A stretch of 64,000 bases of DNA from CAZIKF01 sp964539825 (GTDB taxonomy: Bacteria > Muiribacteriota > UBA6191), in the NCBI GenBank assembly GCA_964539825.1, contig CAZIKF010000002.1:124001-188000 (forward strand), read 5' to 3'. Below, in pieces: positions 24,677 through 33,741 of this stretch. Made by a program: the position numbers and the translations under genes. How positions within the stretch are numbered: the stretch's first letter is position 1; every line of letters starts with the position of its first letter. The notes under the pieces were generated by a model. The model was given only the letters and a program-made list of their open reading frames with translations, ran no database searches and had not been told where the DNA came from.

Positions 24677-27574
24677 TCAGCCTGATTTCGCCTGGACACC
24701 AGATGTCTTGGAAGCAATGCTCTTTAGATAGGATTCCTCTACTCCTGACTTGGCATCGGTTATGTGATAAGTCTGAAGGGGATGAGAAATTCCCTTCACT
24801 GTAATTGGTTCCATTTTTTCAAAAACCAGTAGATCCTCAAGTCCATTGAAAGTGGTTTCATTGGCAAGAGTTCCATCCAGCGGCGCCTTGGATTCTACTC
24901 TGGATGCTGTATTTACAGGATCCCCGTAAACATCCCCTTCTTTCAGATAAACTTTGCCCGTATTGAGGCCGATTCTGGTACGCAGTTTTTCGGTCTCAAC
25001 ACGAAATTCATTGTACTTTCGCAGTTCCCTTTGGACCTGTAGTGAAAAAAGCACTGACCCCAGTCGATTTTCGAAGGTGTACATGAAGCAATCGCCGATT
25101 TTCTTTATGAGAGTTCCACCGAATTGGTTTCCGATGGGTTCAATGATTTTGCCGAAATCCTCCAACATTGACATCACATCTCCAATGGTGGAGGTACTAG
25201 ACCTCTTCGTGTAGCCAGCGATATCAATAAAGAAAATGGTCAGTTCCTTCATATTTTGGTCGCGGCCAAAGGTAGAGGTGTTTTCAAGTGTAGAAGTCTC
25301 CAAAGTCGTGACAATGCGGGAGATAGTGGCTGCATCGATGATTTCTTCGTCGACCAACTCTTTCTTACCTTCAAGAAAGCTCTCGATAACCCGCTTTACT
25401 TCCCCTTTTCCAAATTCAGGATAATCACGATCAAAAAAGGAAACTACGGCATTCTGCACCAGAAAATCATCTGATTCCAGAAAGTAAAAAATTCGCTTCC
25501 AAGGCTTTCCAAAACGCAATGATTTGCAGGCTTCAATTGCCCTGCACAGCACAACTTTATCAGGGCTATCGAGGTATTGAACAACATTAATCAGGCCGAA
25601 TTCCTCGCCAAGCTGATTCAGATACACAGATAATTCGGGTTTAAGCCTTTCCGGACCCTCTTTGAGAATACCAAAGATTAGATCTTTTAGATAACGAACT
25701 TCACGCTCCTTACTTTTGTTCCCTATCATTCCCTCAGCAACAACACCTACCATTTTTAAGTCATAATCATCTATCTGATATTTCTGCTGCTTTGCCTTCT
25801 GCGATAGGTGCTGTAAACCTGCCGACGGATCACTGGTACAAATCATCTGTTGAATTGATTGCCTGAGTTCTTCCGTGATTTGCCCAAATGATCCCGTTTC
25901 CAACTGGATTAGTATCCGCATCCAATCTGGATCATTAATGTGATTTACCTTCTGGAGAACTTTAACCACACTGCGAAGAAATCTCAGTGGGTGAACCTCC
26001 TTTCCAAAACGACTCTTCAAGAAATTTAAATCATAAAGTACGAGGGACGGCAGATCATAGAAAAGCTTATCCTGAAAGGCCTCACTCTCCTTAGGAAGCG
26101 CTTCAAAAACAAGTTGAATTGCATTTTCCCGTCCTGAGTACAACAGTGGTTTGAGTAGATCTCTGCGGAGTGATTCAGTTACTTGGAAATTCTTTGATAT
26201 GGAAACAATCTTTAAGAGGGTTTCCCAAAGGCGATCTTTGGTAAAAAGACCCATATGAGGTGACAAGTACTTCAACCTTCGAAACAAACGTTCCGCCGCC
26301 TCGTCAAAGTTGATCTTAGAGCATTCCACAGCAAGAACGGCTCGGATCCGATTACTTTCTTCCATCAATAGCTTCACTACCGATGCAAGCCTCTGCTTTT
26401 GCTGGTTTGAAAAAGTAGGCCTGAGCTTATTGAGAATTGAGAGGATCATATTTCGTTGATCCACATCAATGGGGGTGGTTTTGAGGTACTTTACCACCAT
26501 TTCCAGAATCCGCTCGTGTCCCAGGGATTCAAAGAAGTCCAGAAAATTGGTACGTACCTCACCGCCAGGACGACTCTCTCGATCCAAACGTTCTTTATAC
26601 TTACGCTCCAGTACTTCATGGATTCCCATGACTGTAGATTCCAGGGTAAGGGTCAATGCGAGGGTTAACTTTGTGCCGCATTGATCTTTGATTGAACCCA
26701 AGAGCCTGCCAAATACTTCTGAGCGCTGTTGCTCCATCTTCGGAGTATGCAGGGGTGCTGTGACAAAAACCATCAGCGCACTAACGGCAAATGATGGATC
26801 ATCATAGGAATTCATCGAGGTCAAAAAATTAAGTGCAAATTCCGCTTCTTTAGGATTCTGGGAGCCGCTAAGTTCAATGATCCATTCCTTTAGCTCGATG
26901 AGCAGATGTTCTGTTTCTGAGTCCCGTTCATAGCATCCAAAAAGTCCTCTAAGTAGACAGAGACCATGTTCAGAAAGAGGATTGTGAACCTTCTTAAAGT
27001 GCCTATAAATTTTGGAAAATGCTCCTTTATTAGGATTTCCCCAGAAACTATCCAAGATTTTTCGGGCCCTCCAATCACTTTCGTCCACTGAGATGAACTT
27101 AATACAAAGGGTTGACAGAAAATCAAGATCTCCAGCTAAAAACAAAGCCTCAATGGCTCTTTCACAAATTTTGTCTGAGGAAGTTCCGATTCCTACACGA
27201 TCCCTCAGGTCATTGAGCAGTTCCAACTCACCTTTCCCCGATAGAGCTCCCATGGCAAGAATCGTCTTTTCCTTTACTATGGAGGAAGCCTCCCTGGGAA
27301 GAATATTCAGTAAAAAGTCTTTATATTCGTACTTGGGAAAAGCTCGTACATTGTCCAGGATTTTACAGCGAACACCATCTGCTGAGCCCTTGTATAAATT
27401 TTCATAATGTTCGGACAGCCCCGTGACTCTAAGCTTCTTGAAACACAGCAAGGAGGAATTCACCACTGAAGACTCAGCGTGAAAAAGGTGTTTAACCAGA
27501 AAAGGGGAGCAATCTACTTCGCGGGATCTAATGATTTTATGTACGCCAAGAATTTGCTTTGTTCCCAAGGTCAT
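24677..27574 (-). CDS. HEAT-repeat/class III adenylate cyclase fusion
   Basis: A 965-residue soluble protein. Residues about 15-740 form repeated amphipathic helix pairs of HEAT/ARM type, including clear ends such as FLVQNAVVSFFDRDYPEFG. Residues about 770-950 are a class III cyclase domain with the metal-binding Asp in FFIDIAGYT and the second in KKIGDCFMYTF. The Lys before that Gly-Asp suits adenine recognition. VYGDPVNTASRVES carries the transition-state Asn and Arg. Both halves of the site are present, so it should be active. No membrane segment is present. The HEAT solenoid would be a protein-interaction or regulatory surface. It is upstream of and co-oriented with the dual cyclic-nucleotide-binding gene (95 bp gap). 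Confidence 0.88.
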   Translation of the reverse strand: MTLGTKQILGVHKIIRSREVDCSPFLVKHLFHAESSVVNSSLLCFKKLRVTGLSEHYENLYKGSADGVRCKILDNVRAFPKYEYKDFLLNILPREASSIVKEKTILAMGALSGKGELELLNDLRDRVGIGTSSDKICERAIEALFLAGDLDFLSTLCIKFISVDESDWRARKILDSFWGNPNKGAFSKIYRHFKKVHNPLSEHGLCLLRGLFGCYERDSETEHLLIELKEWIIELSGSQNPKEAEFALNFLTSMNSYDDPSFAVSALMVFVTAPLHTPKMEQQRSEVFGRLLGSIKDQCGTKLTLALTLTLESTVMGIHEVLERKYKERLDRESRPGGEVRTNFLDFFESLGHERILEMVVKYLKTTPIDVDQRNMILSILNKLRPTFSNQQKQRLASVVKLLMEESNRIRAVLAVECSKINFDEAAERLFRRLKYLSPHMGLFTKDRLWETLLKIVSISKNFQVTESLRRDLLKPLLYSGRENAIQLVFEALPKESEAFQDKLFYDLPSLVLYDLNFLKSRFGKEVHPLRFLRSVVKVLQKVNHINDPDWMRILIQLETGSFGQITEELRQSIQQMICTSDPSAGLQHLSQKAKQQKYQIDDYDLKMVGVVAEGMIGNKSKEREVRYLKDLIFGILKEGPERLKPELSVYLNQLGEEFGLINVVQYLDSPDKVVLCRAIEACKSLRFGKPWKRIFYFLESDDFLVQNAVVSFFDRDYPEFGKGEVKRVIESFLEGKKELVDEEIIDAATISRIVTTLETSTLENTSTFGRDQNMKELTIFFIDIAGYTKRSSTSTIGDVMSMLEDFGKIIEPIGNQFGGTLIKKIGDCFMYTFENRLGSVLFSLQVQRELRKYNEFRVETEKLRTRIGLNTGKVYLKEGDVYGDPVNTASRVESKAPLDGTLANETTFNGLEDLLVFEKMEPITVKGISHPLQTYHITDAKSGVEESYLKSIASKTSGVQAKSG

Positions 27575-27724
27575 TGCGGGGCTCCAGAGTCACCATATTC
27601 TAATGAGTCGAAGCACTAGATTTCAAGGATAAAGATCCCTGAAAAACCTTTATTCAAGCGCATTATGAATGATTGATTACAGTGACAGCATCAAGTTCTC
27701 TGAGACAATGGCGTGAGGATTGCT

Positions 27725-29008
27725 TTAAACCAGCGTTTTACACACACTGTCAAAGCGCTTCAGAAAGTCATCTACAAGGCTTCTGGTATGCTCCGTAGAA
27801 AGAAAACATGCCTCGAATTGAGACGGAGCGAGATAGATACCTTCAGAGAGCATACCCACGAAATACTTTTTGAAACGATCCATGTCACAAGCGCTAACAT
27901 CTTCGCGGTTACGAACTTCTCCCTTAGTAAAAAAAGCACAGAACATGGATCCGCAGGAATTTGCCTCCAAATCAATGCGATGACTGCTGGCGATATCCTT
28001 CATTTCTTTGACAAGCGTCTCTGAGATCTCCTCAAATTTATTGTAGGAAAACTGCTTGAGGTCTTTAAGAGTTGCCAGACCGGCCTGAACAGCAAGCGGA
28101 TTCCCTGACAGAGTCCCGGCCTGATATACAGTACCGGTTGGACTCAGATGCCTCATCAGGTCTCTCCCACCGCCATAGGCAGCCAGGGGCATCCCTCCCC
28201 CCAAAACCTTTCCCAGGCAGACCAGGTCTGGCTTGATACCAAACTTCTCTACGGCCCCCCCAAATCCCACTCTGAAACCACTCATGACTTCATCAAAAAT
28301 TAAGATCGTACCAAAATTGGTACAAAGCTTCCGTAATCCTTCCAGAAATCCGGGATCTGGAAGAATAAGCCCCATATTTCCGGGGACTGGCTCCACGATA
28401 AGTGCAGCGATATCCTCGGGAAAACTGTGAAACAGGCTCTCCACTGATTTCAAATCGTTGAAACTAGCTATGAGAGTATGCTCTGCTAGTTCCTTCAGTA
28501 CTCCGGGCGAATTTGGCTCTCCATGGGTGAGAGCACCGGAGCCAGCCTGCACCAAAAGAGAGTCCCCATGCCCGTGGTAACAACCGTCAAACTTGATAAT
28601 CTTTTTTCTGTTCGTGACTCCCCGGGCCAGTCGAAGAGCACTCATAGTGGCTTCCGTACCTGAACTCACCAGCCTGCTCATCTCCATACAAGGAAAGATC
28701 TCATGAATAAGCCGGGTTAACTCAAGCTCCCCTGGTGTTGGAGCACCAAAGCTCGTACCTAAACCAGCCTGCTCTTGAATAGCCTTCACTACGGAATTGG
28801 GCGTATGACCTAAAATCAGCGGTCCCCAGGAGAGTACAAAATCAAGGTATCTATTTTGATCAAGATCGTAGACCCACGGCCCCTCTCCACGCACCAGAAC
28901 CGGTGGAACCACACCCATGCCAGGATAGGAACGAACGGGAGAGTTTACTCCTCCCGGCATAAATTGAACTGCCTCTTCAAAATACGACTCACTTTGTTTC
29001 AGATTCAT
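27725..29008 (-). CDS. hemL: Glutamate-1-semialdehyde 2,1-aminomutase
   Basis: PLP enzyme of the C5 haem/tetrapyrrole pathway that converts glutamate-1-semialdehyde to 5-aminolevulinate. The N-terminus (MPGGVNSPVRSY), the IFDEVMSGFR strand, the Schiff-base lysine in LGKVLGGGMP (about residue 267) and GTLSGNPLA all match HemL. At 427 residues it is full length. Its start lies inside the 3' end of a small membrane-protein gene (20-bp overlap), so the two are translationally coupled. Confidence 0.97.
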   Translation of the reverse strand: MNLKQSESYFEEAVQFMPGGVNSPVRSYPGMGVVPPVLVRGEGPWVYDLDQNRYLDFVLSWGPLILGHTPNSVVKAIQEQAGLGTSFGAPTPGELELTRLIHEIFPCMEMSRLVSSGTEATMSALRLARGVTNRKKIIKFDGCYHGHGDSLLVQAGSGALTHGEPNSPGVLKELAEHTLIASFNDLKSVESLFHSFPEDIAALIVEPVPGNMGLILPDPGFLEGLRKLCTNFGTILIFDEVMSGFRVGFGGAVEKFGIKPDLVCLGKVLGGGMPLAAYGGGRDLMRHLSPTGTVYQAGTLSGNPLAVQAGLATLKDLKQFSYNKFEEISETLVKEMKDIASSHRIDLEANSCGSMFCAFFTKGEVRNREDVSACDMDRFKKYFVGMLSEGIYLAPSQFEACFLSTEHTRSLVDDFLKRFDSVCKTLV

Positions 29009-29282
29009 GGTTCACCTCCGCTTTAATTAGCAATCCTCCGCTGATATAAAGTCCCAACATTAGGATCGCGGCACTAAATCGAAACATCCTTTTCAGATTT
29101 CTAAAACCTGTATCCTCCGGTGTAGCTAACTGGTGGATTCGATAGGAATATTCCAGGCGATTCAGGTAAGAATTAGTCTCGAGCAATAAAACAGCCGTAA
29201 TCATCAATAAAATTATCCACAGACAGAGAGACCCAAACGCCTTTGAACGAAAAAGGGGAATAAAGGGTGCAAGAAATCTCAT
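28989..29282 (-). CDS. Small two-span membrane protein coupled to hemL
   Basis: A 97-residue protein with two hydrophobic segments (about residues 17-35 and 66-88) separated by a charged loop (about 36-65), predicting a small inner-membrane hairpin. Its stop overlaps the hemL start by 20 bp. I recognise no family. The coupling with hemL suggests co-expression, but a haem-related function is only an inference. It is divergent from the flgE side, with 270 bp between the starts. Confidence 0.7.
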   Translation of the reverse strand: MRFLAPFIPLFRSKAFGSLCLWIILLMITAVLLLETNSYLNRLEYSYRIHQLATPEDTGFRNLKRMFRFSAAILMLGLYISGGLLIKAEVNHESETK

Positions 29283-29311
29283 GAAATGGAGCCATTAAGA
29301 TACCAGAAATT

Positions 29312-29338
29312 TAGGGAACTCAGGAAATTTGCCGATAT
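29312..29338 (+). promoter_or_regulatory. Possible weak sigma-28-type site upstream of flgE
   Basis: GCCGATAT (29331-29338) matches the sigma-28 -10 element at 7 of 8 positions. At the correct distance the -35 position reads TAGGGAAC, which is a poor match. It points toward flgE 215 bp away, so this is a tentative call. Confidence 0.3.
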
Positions 29339-29493
29339 AAGTAACAGCAAAAAGAGTGTCTGATTGTTATTTGGGCTCTATTCACTGGTAAACAAATGAA
29401 TTAGGGAATCCATTGGATTCTGGTTAGTTCGGCTCTGCGGGCAAGCCAAAACCTCTTTTGCTCTTAACTTTTTGGTCTCACAAGATGTGGGAT

Positions 29494-29514
29494 GAGTTGA
29501 ACATCGTTCAACTC
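29494..29514 (+). promoter_or_regulatory. Perfect 9-bp inverted repeat upstream of flgE
   Basis: GAGTTGAAC (29494-29502) and GTTCAACTC (29506-29514) are separated by 3 bp and lie 38 bp before the flgE ATG. It could be a repressor or activator operator or a leader hairpin. There is no T-run, so it is not a terminator. Confidence 0.55.
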
Positions 29515-29552
29515 TCGCGGGCCATGGACGGTCAAATTTCCAGGGAGGAACC

Positions 29553-31748
29553 ATGGCACTGCTTGATTATATTCGTGGGGGCCACACCGGTGTAAGGGGA
29601 CATCAAGTAAGACTTAATGTCATTTCCAATAATATAGCCAATATCGGTACCGTGGGATTTAAACGCTCCTACACCCAATCGTTTGAATCCTATCTTGATC
29701 AGGTCACCCATGCCACCGATGCACCAGGCAATACCTCCACTGTTGATGAACTCAATAGAGGTTTTGGGATTCGTGCCATGGAGGCATTTATCGATTCTCG
29801 TCCCGGTGAATATGTACAAACAGGAAATTCTCTTGATCTCGCCGTGCAGAACAGCGGTTACTTCATCGTGGAAAATGACGGAAGACAACTATATACGCGA
29901 GACGGAACCATGACCTTGGATCGGGACAAAAACCTTATCCAGACTAGTACCAGTTCCTTTATCAAGGGATATAAAGCAGATTTGAATCCTGATGGAACAA
30001 CCTCGGTTGAAATAGGCACAGACCTGGAGAGAATCACTTTTAAGCACCTGGAATTTTTGCCCTTTCGGTCTACCAATCTCGTTAACTTTGCTTCAAATCT
30101 AAACTCTGATTCCAGTGATCGAAAAATCCAAGTCGTCAAAAACCTTGGAAAGTTAACGGACGCCAATGGACGGGAACAGGTTCTTGATACCCGTTGGAAA
30201 ACTCTTGGTCCCCAGTCCTTCGAATATCAGATAATCCAGAACAAACAACCCGCATTCAAGGCAGAACTGGAAGTTGACAGTCTTGGTAATGTTGTCAACT
30301 GGGTCGTCCCTGAACAGGAAGGAGTAGAAGTTTCAACCGATGAACAAGGAAGACAACGTCACGTTACTTATACGTATAATTCTGAAATGCCCGACGGGAC
30401 TTTTGAGAGACTGGCCGTCACCACCACCCTTCCCCTGAAAAGTGATGCCACCTCGACTCAAATCCTTCTCAATCACCTCATTCGTCCTGGAAGACCAGGA
30501 GACGAAGGATTTGAAGATCAGGATCCTGTAAGGCTATCCTCCGAGTATACAAAAGGCACTGTTCACCAGGTCTTTAGCGAGGTCGTGGACAGCAAGGGCG
30601 TTGCCCATGACATCGGCTATGATTTCGAACATATCGATACTGCCACGAATCGATGGGAGTACAGAGTATCCTTATCTGAGGATGACCCTCTAATTCAAAG
30701 CTATCTTAGAAATCCTCTCAATGGAGTCCAAAATCCGGACCGCCCTGCCGCCGTAGATCTTGAAAAGGCTAAAGATGCAGTATTTGGTTTAAGTCGTGTG
30801 GGTCTTATTCATTTCTCGGAAAATGGTTTTCCCGACAAGGAGAAATCCATTATTCCTGATGTAGTAGGAAATGCCCAGATAATTGAGACTCAGAAGGTGG
30901 GAAGCACAACACTCAATACCCCAGACGGAAGCACCAATCTTCCCCTTGATATCTATGTCACACCTGAAGGGGCTGGATTTCGCTATGAACTTCTCCTACC
31001 AGCCTCCAACGAACATGTACTGGCATTAGCCAATGACCCGACCAATCGAATTGAGGAGCCCAATAATCTTAAGTTAAACGATCTCAGGAAAATTAATCGG
31101 CAGATTTTTTCGCAATCCAATCAAGGAACTCTTGTTTTTGATAGGGACGGAAACCTGGATCCACAAAGGAGTGTCACTCCCACAGTGACCGGTTCGCTGC
31201 CACAAGGCAGCGTCAGTTCCCCCGTTCCCTTAAGCCTGTTTGATGGTGTTCGATCCAGTTTCCGCCGATCCCTGGATTCGGACCAGGGAACCATTGAGAT
31301 GAAAATGGATATGAGCCTGATCAGCGGTTTTGGGGGAGAATTTTCCACTGCGGTGCGTGAACAAAACGGATACGTAGATGGACTTCTAAAGAAAACTTCT
31401 ATCACTTCCACCGGAGATGGCGTTCTCGTTGGCAACTATACAAACAAACAATTTAGAGAGATTGGGCAACTTGGCCTGGCTGTATTTAGAAATACTAGCG
31501 GATTGGTGAAACAGGGAACGAATCTGTTTCGAATTGGGGATAATACCGGGGTGGATGAAAACTCCATCGGAATCCCGAATTCCTTTACGCGAGGACTCGT
31601 TCATCCTGGAATACAGGAGCATTCCAATGTGAATCTGATTAACGAATTCACCAATCTCATCATTACCCAGAGAGCATTTCAGGCAAACTCCAAGGTCATC
31701 ACCACGACGGATTCGGTTTTGCAAACCGGAATTTCAATCAAGAGATAA
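29553..31748 (+). CDS. flgE: Flagellar hook protein FlgE
   Basis: The N-terminus contains the rod/hook signature NVISNNIANIGTVGFKRS (residues about 23-40). Next is the FlgE/F/G core (DLAVQNSGYFIV, YTRDGTMTLD), a long central region, and the conserved C-terminus SNVNLINEFTNLIITQRAFQANSKVI. This matches hook or distal-rod proteins; at 731 residues it is too long for FlgF or FlgG and fits a large FlgE. The ATG is preceded by GGGAGGAA. No other hook-basal-body gene is adjacent, so flagellar genes are scattered in this genome. A 13-bp hairpin (31768-31799) follows 19 bp after the stop. Confidence 0.93.
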   Translation: MALLDYIRGGHTGVRGHQVRLNVISNNIANIGTVGFKRSYTQSFESYLDQVTHATDAPGNTSTVDELNRGFGIRAMEAFIDSRPGEYVQTGNSLDLAVQNSGYFIVENDGRQLYTRDGTMTLDRDKNLIQTSTSSFIKGYKADLNPDGTTSVEIGTDLERITFKHLEFLPFRSTNLVNFASNLNSDSSDRKIQVVKNLGKLTDANGREQVLDTRWKTLGPQSFEYQIIQNKQPAFKAELEVDSLGNVVNWVVPEQEGVEVSTDEQGRQRHVTYTYNSEMPDGTFERLAVTTTLPLKSDATSTQILLNHLIRPGRPGDEGFEDQDPVRLSSEYTKGTVHQVFSEVVDSKGVAHDIGYDFEHIDTATNRWEYRVSLSEDDPLIQSYLRNPLNGVQNPDRPAAVDLEKAKDAVFGLSRVGLIHFSENGFPDKEKSIIPDVVGNAQIIETQKVGSTTLNTPDGSTNLPLDIYVTPEGAGFRYELLLPASNEHVLALANDPTNRIEEPNNLKLNDLRKINRQIFSQSNQGTLVFDRDGNLDPQRSVTPTVTGSLPQGSVSSPVPLSLFDGVRSSFRRSLDSDQGTIEMKMDMSLISGFGGEFSTAVREQNGYVDGLLKKTSITSTGDGVLVGNYTNKQFREIGQLGLAVFRNTSGLVKQGTNLFRIGDNTGVDENSIGIPNSFTRGLVHPGIQEHSNVNLINEFTNLIITQRAFQANSKVITTTDSVLQTGISIKR

Positions 31749-31767
31749 ACTAGATAGTAGTTAGTAG

Positions 31768-31799
31768 TCATAGGTTATCGGTTAAGCGATAACCTATGA
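31768..31799 (+). repeat. 13-bp hairpin after flgE
   Basis: TCATAGGTTATCG (31768-31780) pairs perfectly with CGATAACCTATGA (31787-31799) across a 6-nt loop. It may stabilise or end the flgE transcript, though no T-run follows. Confidence 0.75.
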
Positions 31800-31803
31800 G
31801 AAT

Positions 31804-31839
31804 CAATGGAAACAATAGAAACATTGGAATCCATGGAAT
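31804..31839 (-). repeat. 4 x 9-bp array, intergenic repeat copy 3 (reverse)
   Basis: On the reverse strand the units read ATTCCATGG, ATTCCAATG, TTTCTATTG and TTTCCATTG. The total of 36 bp equals the other copies. Confidence 0.7.
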
Positions 31840-31948
31840 GGTTGATGGGCTAATCCTTGGGTCGATGAGGAATCATTGAAAGTCGACTCCCAGAGCTTCA
31901 AAGATGATTTCGCCACCTTCATAGGTGACTCTTCATGTCATAAAAATG

Positions 31949-32012
31949 TCTCGCCTATATGGCGAGATCTTGCTTGATTCTATTGTTTCCATGGATTCCA
32001 TTGCTTCCTTGA
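31949..32012 (+). repeat. Hairpin plus 4 x 9-bp array, intergenic repeat copy 4
   Basis: The stem TCTCGCC/GGCGAGA (31949-31955 with 31961-31967) has a 5-nt loop, then a 9-nt spacer. The units are ATTCTATTG, TTTCCATGG, ATTCCATTG and CTTCCTTGA (31977-32012). Geometry is identical to the copy at 3794-3857, while the stem and spacer sequences differ. Confidence 0.8.
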
Positions 32013-32069
32013 TCCGGACAGAATGTAATCCTTAACCGAGAACCTTTGACTAGATACTGGCTACTGTAA

Positions 32070-33038
32070 TTAAATCTGCCCTTCGTAGAAGGACAGTTTT
32101 TCTTTAGCCAGTTCTTTGCATTCTTCGTCTGTGTCCTTATCTAATATTTCTGTCCAGACTTCCCGGGCATTTTTTATGAAATGGTGCTCTTCCCACATTT
32201 CAGCGACTTCCACGAGGGTATCCCCATCATCTGGATCGACTGAAAGGACCCTTTCGAAAAAATCGATAGCCTTTTCCCAATCTCCGGTTTTTTTGTACAA
32301 CCTTGCCATGGACATGAGCGAATCAAGATCTTTCGAATCCAGCTCCAGAGCTGCATGAAAGCAATCTTCCGCTTCTCCATAACGTTGGGAATGAACCGCT
32401 AGTCTACCGAGGCGATAGAGAAACCTACTCCTAAAATCACCGTCTAACGCAAGCCCTTTTCGCAGGTATTCTTCGGCTTCGAGGAAACGCCCACCATCAA
32501 AACAAGCGTTTCCGACCCTGAGCAGGCACTCTTCATTTTCCGGGTCTTCTTCCAGGATCTTCAGCAATTCAAACACAGCTCGCTCGTAGTAACCTGATAG
32601 CGCGTACTCCATGGCCAGCTCAAAAATCCGGTTTAGCTCAGAAGGATTCTCCCTCACTTCTTTTTCCAGAGCCTCGATCTGCTCCACGGGTTCAATCTCC
32701 AGCTTCAGGCGTGATATCTCAATTAGGATTTCATCCCTGATATGGGCACTTCGCACTATCCCCAAGGCACTTTGGAAGTAGTTAAGAGCGGTATCATGAT
32801 CTCCATCGGCCCAGAATTCTCGGGCTTTTTCAAGATTTTGATCGGTTAGTTTCAGGGAAATAGACTCTAGCTTGCTCTCCAGGCCTTTTTCTTCCTCAGA
32901 CTTCATACTGCGGAGGATTTCCAGGGCTCGTTCCAGTTCAATCCTGGCCTCACCTGGCCTACCATCCAGAAGTAGCCGTTCACCATCCTGCTTATGATAT
33001 TCATACTCTTTGGTTAACAAATATTGCTTCCAGGCCAT
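32070..33038 (-). CDS. Tetratricopeptide-repeat protein
   Basis: A 322-residue soluble protein made of TPR units from end to end, including well-formed repeats such as YGEAEDCFHAALELDSKDLDS and DWEKAIDFFERVLSVDPDDG (about residues 215-285). It contains no signal peptide or membrane segment and would act as a cytoplasmic protein-interaction scaffold. The gene follows the BatE-like TPR/SH3 gene by 9 bp, in a minus-strand run with a receiver and a PilZ gene, so they may share an operon. Specific function unknown. Confidence 0.85.
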   Translation of the reverse strand: MAWKQYLLTKEYEYHKQDGERLLLDGRPGEARIELERALEILRSMKSEEEKGLESKLESISLKLTDQNLEKAREFWADGDHDTALNYFQSALGIVRSAHIRDEILIEISRLKLEIEPVEQIEALEKEVRENPSELNRIFELAMEYALSGYYERAVFELLKILEEDPENEECLLRVGNACFDGGRFLEAEEYLRKGLALDGDFRSRFLYRLGRLAVHSQRYGEAEDCFHAALELDSKDLDSLMSMARLYKKTGDWEKAIDFFERVLSVDPDDGDTLVEVAEMWEEHHFIKNAREVWTEILDKDTDEECKELAKEKLSFYEGQI

Positions 33039-33047
33039 AAGCTCTCC

Positions 33048-33740
33048 TCAAATACGGCCCACGCTTTCTCGTGGAATCCAGCCTTTAACACCTTCACCCA
33101 ACTCCACCAGGAGCCAGGCTTGCCCCTCTTCAAGAATTCGCAGAGACTTTCCTTCATGTATTTTAGCTGTGACCGCTGAACTCAGGTTCCGATTGGAATA
33201 AAGGGACGCTCGCTGACTGGTGATAATGCCCAGGTTTTTGGGAGGATTTATCGCATGACGGGCATAGACTATAAAGGACAGAATAGCGATCAGGATCACT
33301 CGATATCCCCAGGGTCCTAATGAGTTGCGTCTAAGAAAGAGTACCGAACCAACCAGACTCAAAAGAAAAAGGACCTGTAGAGCGCTTGTCTTGGATAAAG
33401 GAAGGTGGATTTGAAGATGGGAATCTTCTTCATCAATGAGTTTTTCAGCGAGGATATCTAAATTGTAAATCAGGTTTCTCTCATTAGGCGAAAGAAGTTT
33501 CGCCTTTTCATAGTAGAGCTTAGCCAGTCCAAATTTCTTAAGTTTATAGTAGGTATTCGCCATGTTATAAAAGAGCGAAAATACCTCGTTATCCAGACAT
33601 TTTTGGTATTCCTCAAGAGCATCCTCGTATCTTTCTTGAAAGTAGAGCTCATTTCCAGCCTCAAAGGATGCACAAGCACCCTCAACAGGTAAGATTAGAA
33701 AAACGGTGAACAGGAAAGTAAGATAAAAAGAGAATTTCAT
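33048..33740 (-). CDS. BatE-like TPR/SH3 membrane protein
   Basis: A 230-residue protein with a signal peptide (about 1-22) and two or three TPR units (about 25-95, LFYNMANTYYKLKKFGLAKLYYEKA). Two membrane segments follow (about 120-137 and 143-163), then a C-terminal SH3b-like domain (about 170-230, ending EGVKGWIPRESVGRI). This TPR-TM-SH3 order is the one described for BatE of Bat aerotolerance loci. The main Bat operon of this genome is 15 kb away, so this may be its detached partner. The start lies 1 bp after the receiver gene stop. Confidence 0.75.
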   Translation of the reverse strand: MKFSFYLTFLFTVFLILPVEGACASFEAGNELYFQERYEDALEEYQKCLDNEVFSLFYNMANTYYKLKKFGLAKLYYEKAKLLSPNERNLIYNLDILAEKLIDEEDSHLQIHLPLSKTSALQVLFLLSLVGSVLFLRRNSLGPWGYRVILIAILSFIVYARHAINPPKNLGIITSQRASLYSNRNLSSAVTAKIHEGKSLRILEEGQAWLLVELGEGVKGWIPRESVGRI

Positions 33741-33741
33741 C

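Larger units (their letters stand above)
31749..32069. repeat. Palindromic composite intergenic element with inverted 19-bp ends
   Basis: This 321-bp gene-free stretch between flgE and a convergent TPR gene is symmetrical at two levels. A 19-bp sequence (CTTAACCGATAACCTATGA) occurs at its left end on the reverse strand (31768-31786) and, with two changes, at its right end on the forward strand (32031-32049). Inside these, 9-bp arrays lie in opposite orientation (31804-31839 and 31977-32012). The layout resembles a MITE-like element. No transposase is present. Confidence 0.65.
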
